Shown here: positions 24,451 to 38,800 of the stretch, in pieces
Layout of the letters: each line of letters starts with the position of its first letter
Position numbering within the stretch: the stretch's first letter is position 1
Assembly (NCBI GenBank): GCA_945910005.1
Contig: CAMDTW010000642.1
Coordinates: forward strand, 496,001 to 560,000
Origin: Isoperla grammatica
Lineage: Eukaryota > Arthropoda > Insecta > Plecoptera > Perlodidae
DNA length: 64,000 nt
Reading direction: 5' to 3'
The notes under the pieces: model-generated
The model's input: the letters and a program-made list of their open reading frames with translations, nothing else
What the model was told of the DNA's origin: nothing
Databases searched by the model: none
Position numbers and translations under genes: made by a program

Positions 24451-27400
24451 TGTAGTGGCTTCTATGTCACTGACATAGCGCAGGGTTTATCAAGTACAGT
24501 CACCGTCACAATACAGGAAACATGCGTTGTCCTCATACGTTGCATGTAGTGGCTTCTATGTCACGACTTAGCGCAAGGTTTATAAAGTACAGTCACCGTC
24601 ACAAGCAAGGAAACATGCGTTGTCCTGATACGTTGCATGTAGTGGCTTCTATGTCACTGACTTAGCGCAGGGTTTATCAAGTACAGTCACCGTCACAAGC
24701 AAGGAAACATGCGTTGTCCTCATACGTTGCATGTAGTGGCTTTCATGTCACTGACTTAGCGCAGGGTTTATCAAGTACAGTCACCGTCGCAAGCAAGGAA
24801 ACCTGCGTTGTCCTGATATGTTGCATGTAGTGGCTTTCATGTCACTGACATAGCGCAGGGTTTATCAAGTACAGTCACCGTCACAAGCGAGAAAACATGC
24901 GTTGTCCTGATATGTTGCATGTAGTGGCTTTCATGTCACTGACATAGCGCAGGGTTTATCAAGTAAAGTCACCGTCACAATAGAGGAAACATGCGTTGTG
25001 CTCATATGTTGCATGAAGTGGCTTCTATGTCACTGACTTAGCGCAGGGTTTATCAAGTACAGTCACCGTCACAAGCGAGGAAACATGCGTTGTCCTCATA
25101 CGTTTCATGTAGTGGCTTCTATGTCACTGACTTAGCGCAGGGTTTATCAAGTACAGTCACCTTCACAAGCGAGGAAACATGCGTTGTTCTTATATTTTGC
25201 ATGAAGTGGCTTTCTTGTCACTGACTAATCGCAGGGTTTATCAAGTACAGTCACCGTCACAAGCGAGGAAACATGCGTTGTTCTCATATGTTGCATAAAG
25301 TGGCTTTCATGTCACTGACTAAGCGCAGGGTTTATCAAGTACAGTCACCGTCACAAGCAAGGAAACATGCGTTGTCCTGATATGTTGCATGTAGTGGCTT
25401 TCATGTCACTGACATAGCGCAGGGTTTATCAAGTACAGTCACCGTCACAAGCGAAAAAACATTCGTTGTCCTGATATGTTGCATGTAGTGGCTTTCATGT
25501 CACTGACATAGCGCAGGGTTTATCAAGTAAAGTCACCGTCACAATAGAGGAAACATGCGTTGTGCTCATATGTTGCATGAAGTGGCTTCTATGTCACTGA
25601 CTTAGCGCAGGGTTTATCAAGTACAGTCACCGTCACAAGCGAGGAAACATGCGTTGTCCTCATACGTTTCATGTAGTGGCTTCTATGTCACTGACTTAGC
25701 GCAGGGTTTATCAAGTACAGTCACCTTCACAAGCGAGGAAACATGCGTTGTTCTCATATTTTGCATGAAGTGGCTTTCTTGTCACTGACTAATCGCAGGG
25801 TATATCAAGTACAGTCACCGAAACAAGCGAGGAAACATGCGTTGTTCTCATATGTTGCATAAAGTGGCTTTCATGTCACTGACTAAGCGCAGGGTTTATC
25901 AAGTACAGTCACCGTCACAAGCAAGGAAACATGCGTTGTCCTGATATGTTGCATGTAGTGGCTTCTATGTCACTGACTTAGCGCAGGGTTTATCAAGTAC
26001 AGTCACCTTCACAAGCGAGGAAACATGCGTTGTCCTGATATGTTGCATGAAGTCGCTTCTATGTCACTGACTAAGCGCAGGGTTTATCAAGTACAGTCAC
26101 CGTCACAAGCAAGGAAACATGCGTTGTCCTGATATGTTGCATGAAGTGGCTTCTATGTCACTGACTTTGCGCAGGGTTTATCAAGTTCAGTCACCGTCAC
26201 AAGCAAGAAAACATGCGTTGTCCTGATATGTTGCATGTAGTGGCTTCTATGTCACTGACTTAGCGCAGGGTTTATCAAGTACAGTCACCGTCACAAGCGA
26301 GGAAACATGCGTTGTCCTCATACGTTGCATGTAGTGGCTTCTATGTCACTGACTTAGCGCAGGGTTTATCAAGTACAGTCACCGTAACAAGCAAGGAAAC
26401 ATGCGTTGTCCTGATATGTTGCATGTTGTGGCTTCTATGACACTGACTTAGCGCAGGGTTTATCAAGTACAGTCACCGTCACAAGCAAGGAAACATGCGT
26501 TGTCCTGATATGTTGCATGTAGTGGCTTCTATGTCACTGACTTAGCGCAGGGTTTATCAAGTACAGTCACCTTCACAAGCGAGGAAACATGCGTTGTCCT
26601 GATATGTTGCATGAAGTCGCTTCTATGTCACTGACTAAGCGCAGGGTTTATCAAGTACAGTCACCGTCACAAGCAAGGAAACATGCGTTGTCCTGATATG
26701 TTGCATGAAGTGGCTTCTATGTCACTGACTTTGCGCAGGGTTTATCAAGTACAGTCACCGTCACAAGCAAGAAAACATGCGTTGTCCTGATATGTTGCAT
26801 GTAGTGGCTTCTATGTCACTGACTTAGCGCAGGGTTTATCAAGTACAGTCACCGTCACAAGCGAGGAAACATGCGTTGTCCTCATACGTTGCATGTAGTG
26901 GCTTCTATGTCACTGACTTAGCGCAGGGTTTATCAAGTACAGTCACCGAAACAAGCAAGGAAACATGCGTTGTCCTGATATGTTGCATGTTGTGGCTTCT
27001 ATGACACTGACTTAGCGCAGGGTTTATCAAGTACAGTCACCGTCACAAGCAAGGAAACATGCGTTGTCCTCATATGTTGCATGTAGTGGCTTCTATGTCA
27101 CTGACTTAGCGCAGGGTTTCTCAAGTACAGTCACCGTCACAAGCAAGGAAACATGCGTTGTCCTCATACGTTGCATGTAGTGCCTTCTATGTCACTGACA
27201 TAGCGCAGGGTTTATCAAGTACAGTCACCGTCGCAAGCAAGGAAACATGCGTTGTCCTGATATGTTGCATGTAGTGGCTTCTATGTCAAGGACTAAGCGC
27301 AGGGTTTATCAAGTACAGTCACCGTCACAATAGAGGAAACATGCGTTGTCCTGATACGTTGCATGTAGTGGCTTCTATGTCACTGACTTAGCGCAGGGTT

Positions 27401-30400
27401 TATCAAGTACAGTCACCGTCACAAGCAAGTAAACATGCGTTGTGCTGATACGTTGCATGTAGTGGCTTTCATGTCACTGACTTAGCGCAGGGTTTATCAA
27501 GTACAGTCACCGTCACAAGCAAGGAAACATGCGTTCTCCTGATACGTTGCATGTAGTGGCTTCTATGTCACTGACTTAGCGCTGGGTTTATCAAGTACAG
27601 TCACCGTCACAATAGAGAAAACATGCGTTGTCCTGATACGTTGCATGTATTGGCTTCTATGTCACTGACTTAGCGCAGGGTTTATCAAGTACAGTCACCG
27701 TCACAAGCAAGGAAACATGCGTTGTCCTCATACGTTGCATGTAGTGGCTTCTATGTCACTGACTAAGCGCAGGGTTTATCAAGTACAGTCACCGTCACAA
27801 GCGAGGAAACATGCGTTGTCCTCATACGTTTCATGTAGTGGCTTCTATGTCACTGACTTAGCGCAGGGTTTATCAAGTACAGTCACCTTAACAAGTGAGG
27901 AAACATGAGTTGTCCTCATATTTTGCATGAAGTGGCTTTCATGTCACTGACTTAGCGCAGGGTTTATCAAGTACAGTCACCTTCACAAGCGAGGAAACAT
28001 GCGTTGTTCTCATATGTTTAATGAAGTGGCTTTCATGTCACTGACTTAGCGCAGGGTTTATCAAGTACAGTCACCGTCACAAGCGAGGAAACATGCGTTT
28101 TCCTCATACGTTGCATGTAGTGGCTTCTATGTCACTGACTTAGCGCAGGGTTTATCAAGTACTGTCACCTTCACAAGCGAGGAAACATGCGATGTTCTCA
28201 TATGTTGCATGAAGTGGCTTTCTTGTCACTGACTAAGCGCAGGGTTAATCAAGTACAGTCACCGTCACAAGCGAGGAAACCTGCGTCTTTCTCATTTGTT
28301 GCATACAGTGGCTTTCATGTCACTGACTAAGCGCAGGGTTTATCAAGTACAGTCACCGTCACAAGCAAGGAAACATGCGTTGTCCTGATATGTTGCATGA
28401 AGTGGCTTCTATGTCACTGACTTAGCGCAGGGTTTAATAAGTACAGTCACCGTCACAAGCAAGAAAACATGCGTTGTCCTGATATGTTGCATGTAGTGGC
28501 TTCTATAACACTGACTTAGCGCAGGGTTTATCAAGTACAGTCACCGTCACAAGCAAGGAAACATGCGTTGTCCTGATATGTTGCATGTAGTGGCTTCTAT
28601 GTCACTGACTTAGCGCAGGGTTAATCAAGTACAGTCACCGTCACAAGCAAGGAAACATGCGTTGTCCTCATACGTTGCATGTAGTGGCTTCTATGCCACT
28701 GACTTAGCGCAGGGTTTATCAAGTACAGTCACCGTCACAAGCGAGGAAACATACGTTGTCCTGATATGTTGCATGTAGTGGCTTTCATGTCACTGACTTA
28801 GCGCAGGGTTTATCAAGTACAGTCACCGTCACAAGCAAGGAAACATGCATTGTCCTCATACGTTGCATGTAGTGGCTTCTATGTCACTGACTTAGCGCAG
28901 GGTTTATCAAGTACAGTCACCGTCACAAGCAAGGAAACATGCGTTGTCCTGATATGTTGCATGTAGTGGCTTCTATGTCACTGACATAGCGCAGGGTTTA
29001 TCAAGTACAGTCACCGTCACAAGCAAGGAAACATGCGTTGTCCTGATACGTTGCATGAAGTGGCTTCTATGTCATTGACTTAGCGCAGGATTTATCAAGT
29101 ACAGTCACCGTCACAAGCGAGGAAACATGCGTTGTCCTCATACGTTGCATGAAGTGGCTTCTATGTCACTGACTTAGCGCAGGGTTTATCAAGTTCAGTC
29201 ACCGTCACAAGCGAGGAAACATGCGTTGTCCTGATATGTTGCATGTAGTGGCTTCTATGTCACTGACTTAGCGCAGGGTTTATCAAGTACAGTCACCGTC
29301 ACAAGCGAGGAAACATGCGTTGTCATTCGTTGCATGTAGTGGCTTCTATGTCACTGACTTAGCGCAGGGTTTATCAAGTACAGTCACCGTCACAAGCGTA
29401 TAACGTGCGTTGTGCTGATACGTTGCATGTAGTGGATTCTATGTCACTGACTTAGCGCAGGGTTTATCAAGTACAGTCACCGTCACAATAGAGGAAACAT
29501 GCGTTGTCCTGATATGTTGCATGAAGTCGCTTCTATGTCACTGACTAAGCGCAGGGTTTATCAAGTACAGTCACCGTCACAAGCAAGGAAACATGCGTTG
29601 TCCTGATATGTTGCATGTAGTGGCTTCTATGTCACTGACTTAGCGCAGTGTTTATCAAGTACAGTCACCTTCACAAGCGAGGAAACATGCATTGTTCTCA
29701 TATGTTGCATGAAGTGGCTTTCATGTCACTGACTTAGCGCAGGGTTTATCAAGTACAGTCACCGTCACAAGCGAAGAAACATGCGTTGTTCTCATATGTT
29801 GCATGAAGTGGCTTTCATGTCACCGACTTAGCGCAGGGTTTTTAAGTACAGTCACCGTCACAAGCAAGGAAACATGCGTTGTCCTGATATGTTGCATGTA
29901 GTAGCTTCTATGTCACTGACTAAGCGCAGGGTTTATCAAGTACAGTCACTGTCACAAGCAAGGAAACATGCGTTGTCCTGATATGTTGCATGTAGTGGCC
30001 TTCATGTCACTGACTTAGCGCAAGGTTTATCAAGTACAGTCACCGTCACAAGCAAGGAAACATGCGTTGTCCTGATATGTTGCATGTAGTGGCTTCTATG
30101 TCACTTTTTTAGCGCAGGGTTTATCAAGTACAGTCACCGTCACAAGCAAGGAAACATGCGTTGTCCTCATACGTTGCATGTAGTGTCTTCTATGTCACTG
30201 ACTTAGCGCAGGGTTTATCAAGTACAGTCACCGTCACAAGCAAGGAAACATGCGTTGTCCTCATACGTTGCATGTAGTGGCTTCTATGTCACTGACATAG
30301 CGCAGGGTTTATCAAGTACAGTCACCGTCACAAGCAAGGAAACATGCGTTGTCCTGATATGTTGCATGTAGTGGCTTCTATGTCACAGACTAAGCGCAGG

Positions 30401-33400
30401 GTTTATCAAGTACAGTCACCGTCACAAGCGAGGAAACATGCGTTGTCCTCATATGTTTTATGTAGTGGCTTCTATGTCACTGACTTAGCGCAGGGTTTAT
30501 CAAGTACAGTCACCTTCACAAGCGAGGAAACATGCGTTGTTCTCATATGTTGCATGAAGTGGCTTTCATGTCACTGACTTAGCGCAGGGTTTATCAAGTA
30601 CAGTCACCGTCACAAGCGAGGAAACATGCGTTGTTCTCATATGTTGCATGAAGTGGCTTTCATGTCACTGACTTAGCGCAGAGTTTATCAAGTACAGTCA
30701 CCGTCACAAGCAAGGAAACATGCGTTGTCCTGATATGTTGCATGAAGTGGCTTCTATGTCACTGACTTAGCGCAGGGTTTATCAAGTACAGTCACCGTCA
30801 CAAGCGAGGAAACGTGCGTTGTCCTCATATGTTGCATGTAGTGGCTTCTATGTCACTGACTTAGCGCAGGGTTTTGTCAAGTACAGTCACCGTCACAAGC
30901 AAGGAAACATGCGTTGTCCTGATATGTTGCATGAAGTGGCTTCTATGTCACTGACTAAGCGCCGGGTTTATCAAGTACAGTCACCGTCACAAGCAAGGAA
31001 AAATGCGTTGTCCTCATACGTTGCATGTAGTGGCATCTATGTCACTGACTTAGCGCAGGGTTTATCAAGTACAGTCACCGTCACAAGCAAGGAAGCATGC
31101 GTTGTCCTCATACGTTGCATGTAGTGGCTTCTATGTCACTAACATAGCGCAGGGTTTATCAAGTACAGTCACCGTCACAAGCAAGGAAACATGCGTTGTC
31201 CTCATATAGTGCATGTAGTGGCTTCTATGTCACTGACTTAGCGCAGGGTTTATCAAGTACAGTCACCGTCACAATACAGGAAACATGCGTTGTCCTCATA
31301 CGTTGCATGTAGTGGCTTCTATCTCACGACTTAGCGCAAGGTTTATAAAGTACAGTCACCGTCACAAGCAAGGAAACATGCGTTGTCCTGATACGTTGCA
31401 TGTAGTGGCTTCTATGTCACTGACTTAGCGCAGGGTTTATCAAGTACAGTCACCGTCACAAGCAAGGAAACATGCGTTGTCCTCATACGTTGCATGTAGT
31501 GGCTTTCATGTCACTGACTTAGCGCAGGGTTTATCAAGTACAGTCACCGTCACAAGCAAGGAAACATGCGTTGACCTGATATGTTGCATGAAGTGGCTTC
31601 TATGTCACTGACTTAGCGCAGGGTTTATCAAGTACAGTCACCGTCACAAGCGAGGTAACATGCGTTGTCCTGATATGTTGCATGTAGTGGCTTTCATGTC
31701 ACTGACATAGCGCAGGGTTTATCAAGTACAGTCACCGTCACAAGCGAGAAAACATGCGTTGTCCTGATATGTTGCATGTAGTGGCTTTCATGTCACTGAC
31801 ATAGCGCAGGGTTTATCAAGTAAAGTCACCGTCACAATAGAGGAAACATGCGTTGTGCTCATATGTTGCATGAAGTGGCTTCTATGTCACTGACTTAGCG
31901 CAGGGTTTATCAAGTACAGTCACCGTCACAAGCGAGGAAACATGCGTTGTCCTCATACGTTTCATGTAGTGGCTTCTATGTCACTGACTTAGCGCAGGGT
32001 TTATCAAGTACAGTCACCTTCACAAGCGAGGAAACATGCGTTGTTCTCATATTTTGCATGAAGTGGCTTTCTTGTCACTGACTAAGCGCAGGGTTTATCA
32101 AGTACAGTCACCGTCACAAGCGAGGAAACATGCGTTGTTCTCATATGTTGCATAAAGTGGCTTTCATGTCACTGACTAAGCGCAGGGTTTATCAAGTACA
32201 GTCACCGTCACAAGCAAGGAAACATGCGTTGTCCTGATATGTTGCATGTAGTGGCTTCTATGTCACTGACTTAGCGCAGGGTTTATCAAGTACAGTCACC
32301 TTCACAAGCGAGGAAACATGCGTTGTTCTCATATGTTGCATGAAGTGGCTTTCATGTCACTGACTTAGCGCAGGGTTTATCAAGTACAGTCACCGTCACA
32401 AGCGAAGAAACATGCGTTGTTCTCATATGTTGCATGAAGTGGCTTTCATGTCACTGACTTAGCGCAGGGTTTTTAAGTACAGTCACCGTCACAAGCAAGG
32501 AAACATGCGTTGTCCTGATATGTTGCATGTAGTAGCTTCTATGTCACTGACTAAGCGCAGGGTTTATCAAGTACAGTCACTGTCACAAGCAAGGAAACAT
32601 GCGTTGTCCTGATATGTTGCATGTAGTGGCCTTCATGTCACTGACTTAGCGCAAGGTTTATCAAGTACAGTCACCGTCACAAGCAAGGAAACTTGCGTTG
32701 TCCTGATATGTTGCATGTAGTGGCTTCTATGTCACTGACTTAGCGCAGGGTTTATCAAGTACAGTCACCGTCACAATACAGGAAACATGCGTTGTCCTCA
32801 TACGTTGCATGTAGTGGCTTCTATGTCACGACTTAGCGCAAGGTTTATAAAGTACAGTCACCGTCACAAGCAAGGAAACATGCGTTGTCCTGATACGTTG
32901 CATGTAGTGGCTTCTATGTCACTGACTTAGCGCAGGGTTTATCAAGTACAGTCACCGTCACAAGCAAGGAAACATGCGTTGTCCTCATACGTTGCATGTA
33001 GTGGCTTTCATGTCACTGACTTAGCGCAGGGTTTATCAAGTACAGTCACCGTCACAAGCAAGGAAACATGCGTTGACCTGATATGTTGCATGAAGTGGCT
33101 TCTATGTCACTGACTTAGCGCAGGGTTTATCAAGTACAGTCACCGTCACAAGCGAGGTAACATGCGTTGTCCTGATATGTTGCATGTAGTGGCTTTCATG
33201 TCACTGACATAGCGCAGGGTTTATCAAGTACAGTCACCGTCACAAGCGAGAAAACATGCGTTGTCCTGATATGTTGCATGTAGTGGCTTTCATGTCACTG
33301 ACATAGCGCAGGGTTTATCAAGTAAAGTCACCGTCACAATAGAGGAAACATGCGTTGTGCTCATATGTTGCATGAAGTGGCTTCTATGTCACTGACTTAG

Positions 33401-35877
33401 CGCAGGGTTTATCAAGTACAGTCACCGTCACAAGCGAGGAAACATGCGTTGTCCTCATACGTTTCATGTAGTGGCTTCTATGTCACTGACTTAGCGCAGG
33501 GTTTATCAAGTACAGTCACCTTCACAAGCGAGGAAACATGCGTTGTTCTCATATTTTGCATGAAGTGGCTTTCTTGTCACTGACTAAGCGCAGGGTTTAT
33601 CAAGTACAGTCACCGTCACAAGCAAAGAAAACATGCGTTGTTCTCATATGTTGCATAAAGTGGCTTTCATGTCACTGACTAAGCGCAGGGTTTATCAAGT
33701 ACAGTCACCGTCACAAGCAAGGAAACATGCGTTGTCCTGATATGTTGCATGTAGTGGCTTCTATGTCACTGACTTAGCGCAGGGTTTATCAAGTACAGTC
33801 ACCTTCACAAGCGAGGAAACATGCGTTGTTCTCATATGTTGCATGAAGTGGCTTTCATGTCACTGACTTAGCGCAGGGTTTATCAAGTACAGTCACCGTC
33901 ACAAGCGAAGAAACATGCGTTGTTCTCATATGTTGCATGAAGTGGCTTTCATGTCACTGACTTAGCGCAGGGTTTTTAAGTACAGTCACCGTCACAAGCA
34001 AGGAAACATGCGTTGTCCTGATATGTTGCATGTAGTAGCTTCTATGTCACTGACTAAGCGCAGGGTTTATCAAGTACAGTCACTGTCACAAGCAAGGAAA
34101 CATGCGTTGTCCTGATATGTTGCATGTAGTGGCCTTCATGTCACTGACTTAGCGCAAGGTTTATCAAGTACAGTCACCGTCACAAGCAAGGAAACATGCG
34201 TTGTCCTGATATGTTGCATGTAGTGGCTTCTATGTCACTTACTTAGCGCAGGGTTTATCAAGTACAGTCACCGTCACAAGCAAGGAAACATGCGTTGTCC
34301 TCTTACGTTGCATGTAGTGGCTTCTATGTCACTGACTTAGCGCAGGGTTTATCAAGTACAGTCACCGTCACAAGCAAGGAAACATGCGTTGTCCTCATAC
34401 GTTGCATGTAGTGGCTTCTATGTCACTGACATAGCGCAGGGTTTATCAAGTACAGTCACCGTCACAAGCAAGGAAACATGCGTTGTCCTGATATGTTGCA
34501 TGTAGTGGCTTCTATGTCACAGACTAAGCGCAGGGTTTATCAAGTACAGTCACCGTCACAAGCGAGGAACATGCGTTGTCCTCATATGTTTCATGTAGTG
34601 GCTTCTATGTCACTGACTTAGCGCAGGGTTTATCAAGTACAGTCACCTTCACAAGCGAGGAAACATGCGTTGTTCTCATATGTTGCATGAAGTGGCTATC
34701 ATGTCACTGACTTAGCGCAGGGTTTATCAAGTACAGTCACCGTCACAAGCGAGGAAACAGGCGTTGTTCTCATATGTTGCATGAAGTGGCTTTCATGTCA
34801 CTGACTTAGCGCAGGGTTTATCAAGTACAGTCACCGTCACAAGCAAGGAAACATGCGTTGTCCTGATATGTTGCATGTAGTGGCTTCTATGTCACTGACT
34901 TAGCGCAGTGTTTATCAAGTACAGTCACCTTCACAAGCGAGGAAACATGCGTTGTTCTCATATGTTGCATGAAGTGGCTTTCATGTCACTGACTTAGCGC
35001 AGGGTTTATCAAGTACAGTCACCGTCACAAGCGAAGAAACATGCGTTGTTCTCATATGTTGCATGAAGTGGCTTTCATGTCACTGACTTAGCGCAGGGTT
35101 TTTAAGTACAGTCACCGTCACAAGCAAGGAAACATGCGTTGTCCTGATATGTTGCATGTAGTAGCTTCTATGTCACTGACTAAGCAAAGGGTTTATCAAG
35201 TACAGTCACTGTCACAAGCAAGAAAACATGCGTTGTCCTGATATGTTGCATGTAGTGGCCTTCATGTCACTGACTTAGCGCAAGGTTTATCAAGTACAGT
35301 CACCGTCACAAGCAAGGAAACATGCGTTGTCCTGATATGTTGCATGTAGTGGCTTCTATGTCACTTTTTTAGCGCAGGGTTTATCAAGTACAGTCACCGT
35401 CACAAGCAAGGAAACATGCGTTGTCCTCATACGTTGCATGTAGTGGCTTCTATGTCACTGACTTAGCGCAGGGTTTATCAAGTACAGTCACCGTCACAAG
35501 CAAGGAAACATGCGTTGTCCTCATACGTTGCATGTAGTGGCTTCTATGTCACTGACATAGCGCAGGGTTTATCAAGTACAGTCACCGTCACAAGCAAGGA
35601 AACATGCGTTGTCCTGATATGTTGCATGTAGTGGCTTCTATGTCACAGACTAAGCGCAGGGTTTATCAAGTACAGTCCCGTCACAAGCGAGGAAACATGC
35701 GTTGTCCTCATATGTTTCATGTAGTGGCTTCTATGTCACTGACTTAGCGCAGGGTTTATCAAGTACAGTCACCTTCACAAGCGAGGAAACATGCGTTGTT
35801 CTCATATGTTGCATGAAGTGGCTTTCATGTCACTGACTTAGCGCAGGGTTTATCAAGTACAGTCACCGTCACAAGCG
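24450..35877 (+). repeat. Macro-duplication 1, copy 2 (11,457-bp unit)
   Basis: This is the second copy of 13.02-24.45 kb, directly adjacent and in the same orientation. Identity ends at 35877, where the linker base at monomer site 90 is G against A at 24420; subtype content then differs (GTTGTTCTC against GTTGTCCTG). Private changes include GGGTATATCAAG (A at 25802), AAGTTCAGTC (T at 26187), GCGTTTTCC (T at 28100) and ATCTCACGAC (C at 31323). Its last 4.2 kb also forms the start of macro-duplication 2. Confidence 0.93.
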
Positions 35878-38800
35878 AGGAAACATGCGTTGTTCTCATA
35901 TGTTGCATGAAGTGGCTTTCATGTCACTGACTTAGCGCATGGTTTATCAAGTACAGTCACCGTCACAAGCAAGGAAACATGCGTTGTCCTGATATGTTGC
36001 ATGAAGTGGCTTCTATGTCACTGACTTAGCGCAGGGTTTATCAAGTACAGTCACCGTCACAAGCGAGGAAACGTGCGTTGTCCTCATATGTTGCATGTAG
36101 TGGCTTCTATGTCACTGACTTAGCGCAGGGTTTATCAAGTACAGTCACCGTCACAAGCAAGGAAACATGCGTTGTCCTGATATGTTGCATGAAGTGGCTT
36201 CTATGTCACTGACTAAGCGCCGGGTTTATCAAGTACAGTCACCGTCACAAGCAAGGAAAAATGCGTTGTCCTCATACGTTGCATGTAGTGGCATCTATGT
36301 CACTGACTTAGCGCAGGGTTTAACAAGTACAGTCACCGTCACAAGCAAGGAAGCATGCGTTGTCCTCATACGTTGCATGTAGTGGCTTCTATGTCACTAA
36401 CATAGCGCAGGGTTTATCAAGTACAGTCACCGTCACAAGCAAGGAAACATGCGTTGTCCTCATATAGTGCATGTAGTGGCTTCTATGTCACTGACTTAGC
36501 GCAGGGTTTATCAAGTACAGTCACCGTCACAATACAGGAAACATGCGTTGTCCTCATACGTTGCATGTAGTGGCTTCTATGTCACGACTTAGCGCAAGGT
36601 TTATAAAGTACAGTCACCGTCACAAGCAAGGAAACATGCGTTGTCCTGATACGTTGCATGTAGTGGCTTCTATGTCACTGACTTAGCGCAGGGTTTATCA
36701 AGTACAGTCACCGTCACAAGCAAGGAAACATGCGTTGTCCTCATACGTTGCATGTAGTGGCTTTCATGTCACTGACTTAGCGCAGGGTTTATCAAGTACA
36801 GTCACCGTCACAAGCAAGGAAACATGCGTTGACCTGATATGTTGCATGAAGTGGCTTCTATGTCACTGACTAAGCGCAGGGTTTATCAAGTACAGTCACC
36901 GTCACAAGCGAGGTAACATGCGTTGTCCTGATATGTTGCATGTAGTGGCTTTCATGTCACTGACATAGCGCAGGGTTTATCAAGTACAGTCACCGTCACA
37001 AGCGAGAAAACATGCGTTGTCCTGATATGTTGCATGTAGTGGCTTTCATGTCACTGACATAGCGCAGGGTTTATCAAGTAAAGTCACCGTCACAATAGAG
37101 GAAACATGCGTTGTGCTCATATGTTGCATGAAGTGGCTTCTATGTCACTGACTTAGCGCAGGGTTTATCAAGTACAGTCACCGTCACAAGCGAGGAAACA
37201 TGCGTTGTCCTCATACGTTTCATGTAGTGGCTTCTATGTCACTGACTTAGCGCAGGGTTTATCAAGTACAGTCACCTTCACAAGCGAGGAAACATGCGTT
37301 GTTCTCATATTTTGCATGAAGTGGCTTTCTTGTCACTGACTAAGCGCAGGGTTTATCAAGTACAGTCACCGTCACAAGCGAGGAAACATGCGTTGTTCTC
37401 ATATGTTGCATAAAGTGGCTTTCATGTCACTGACTAAGCGCAGGGTTTATCAAGTACAGTCACCGTCACAAGCAAGGAAACATGCGTTGTCCTGATATGT
37501 TGCATGTAGTGGCTTCTATGTCACTGACTTAGCGCAGGGTTTATCAAGTACAGTCACCTTCACAAGCGAGGAAACATGCGTTGTTCTCATATGTTGCATG
37601 AAGTGGCTTTCATGTCACTGACTTAGCGCAGGGTTTATCAAGTACAGTCACCGTCACAAGCGAAGAAACATGCGTTGTTCTCATATGTTGCATGAAGTGG
37701 CTTTCATGTCACTGACTTAGCGCAGGGTTTTTAAGTACAGTCACCGTCACAAGCAAGGAAACATGCGTTGTCCTGATATGTTGCATGTAGTAGCTTCTAT
37801 GTCACTGACTAAGCGCAGGGTTTATCAAGTACAGTCACTGTCACAAGCAAGGAAACATGCGTTGTCCTGATATGTTGCATGAAGTGGCCTTCATGTCACT
37901 GACTTAGCGCAAGGTTTATCAAGTACAGTCACCGTCACAAGCAAGGAAACTTGCGTTGTCCTGATATGTTGCATGTAGTGGCTTCTATGTCACTTACTTA
38001 GCGCAGGGTTTATCAAGTACAGTCACCGTCACAAGCAAGGAAACATGCGTTGTCCTCTTACGTTGCATGTAGTGGCTTCTATGTCACTGACTTAGCGCAG
38101 GGTTTATCAAGTACAGTCACCGTCACAAGCAAGGAAACATGCGTTGTCCTCATACGTTGCATGTAGTGGCTTCTATGTCACTGACATAGCGCAGGGTTTA
38201 TCAAGTACAGTCACCGTCACAAGCAAGGAAACATGCGTTGTCCTGATATGTTGCATGTAGTGGCTTCTATGTCACAGACTAAGCGCAGGGTTTATCAAGT
38301 ACAGTCACCGTCACAAGCGAGGAAACATGCGTTGTCCTCATATGTTTCATGTAGTGGCTTCTATGTCACTGACTTAGCGCAGGGTTTATCAAGTACAGTC
38401 ACCTTCACAAGCGAGGAAACATGCGTTGTTCTCATATGTTGCATGAAGTGGCTTTCATGTCACTGACTTAGCGCAGGGTTTATCAAGTACAGTCACCGTC
38501 ACAAGCGAGGAAACATGCGTTGTTCTCATATGTTGCATGAAGTGGCTTTCATGTCACTGACTTAGCGCAGGGTTTATTAAGTACAGTCACCGTCACAAGC
38601 AAGGAAACATGCGTTGTCCTGATATGTTGCATGAAGTGGCTTCTATGTCACTGACTTAGCGCAGGGTTTATCAAGTACAGTCACCGTCACAAGCGAGGAA
38701 TCATGCGTTGTCCTCATACGTTGCATGTAGTGGCTTTCATGTCACTGACTTAGCGCAGGGTTTATCAAGTACAGTCACCGTCACAAGCAAGAAAACATGC

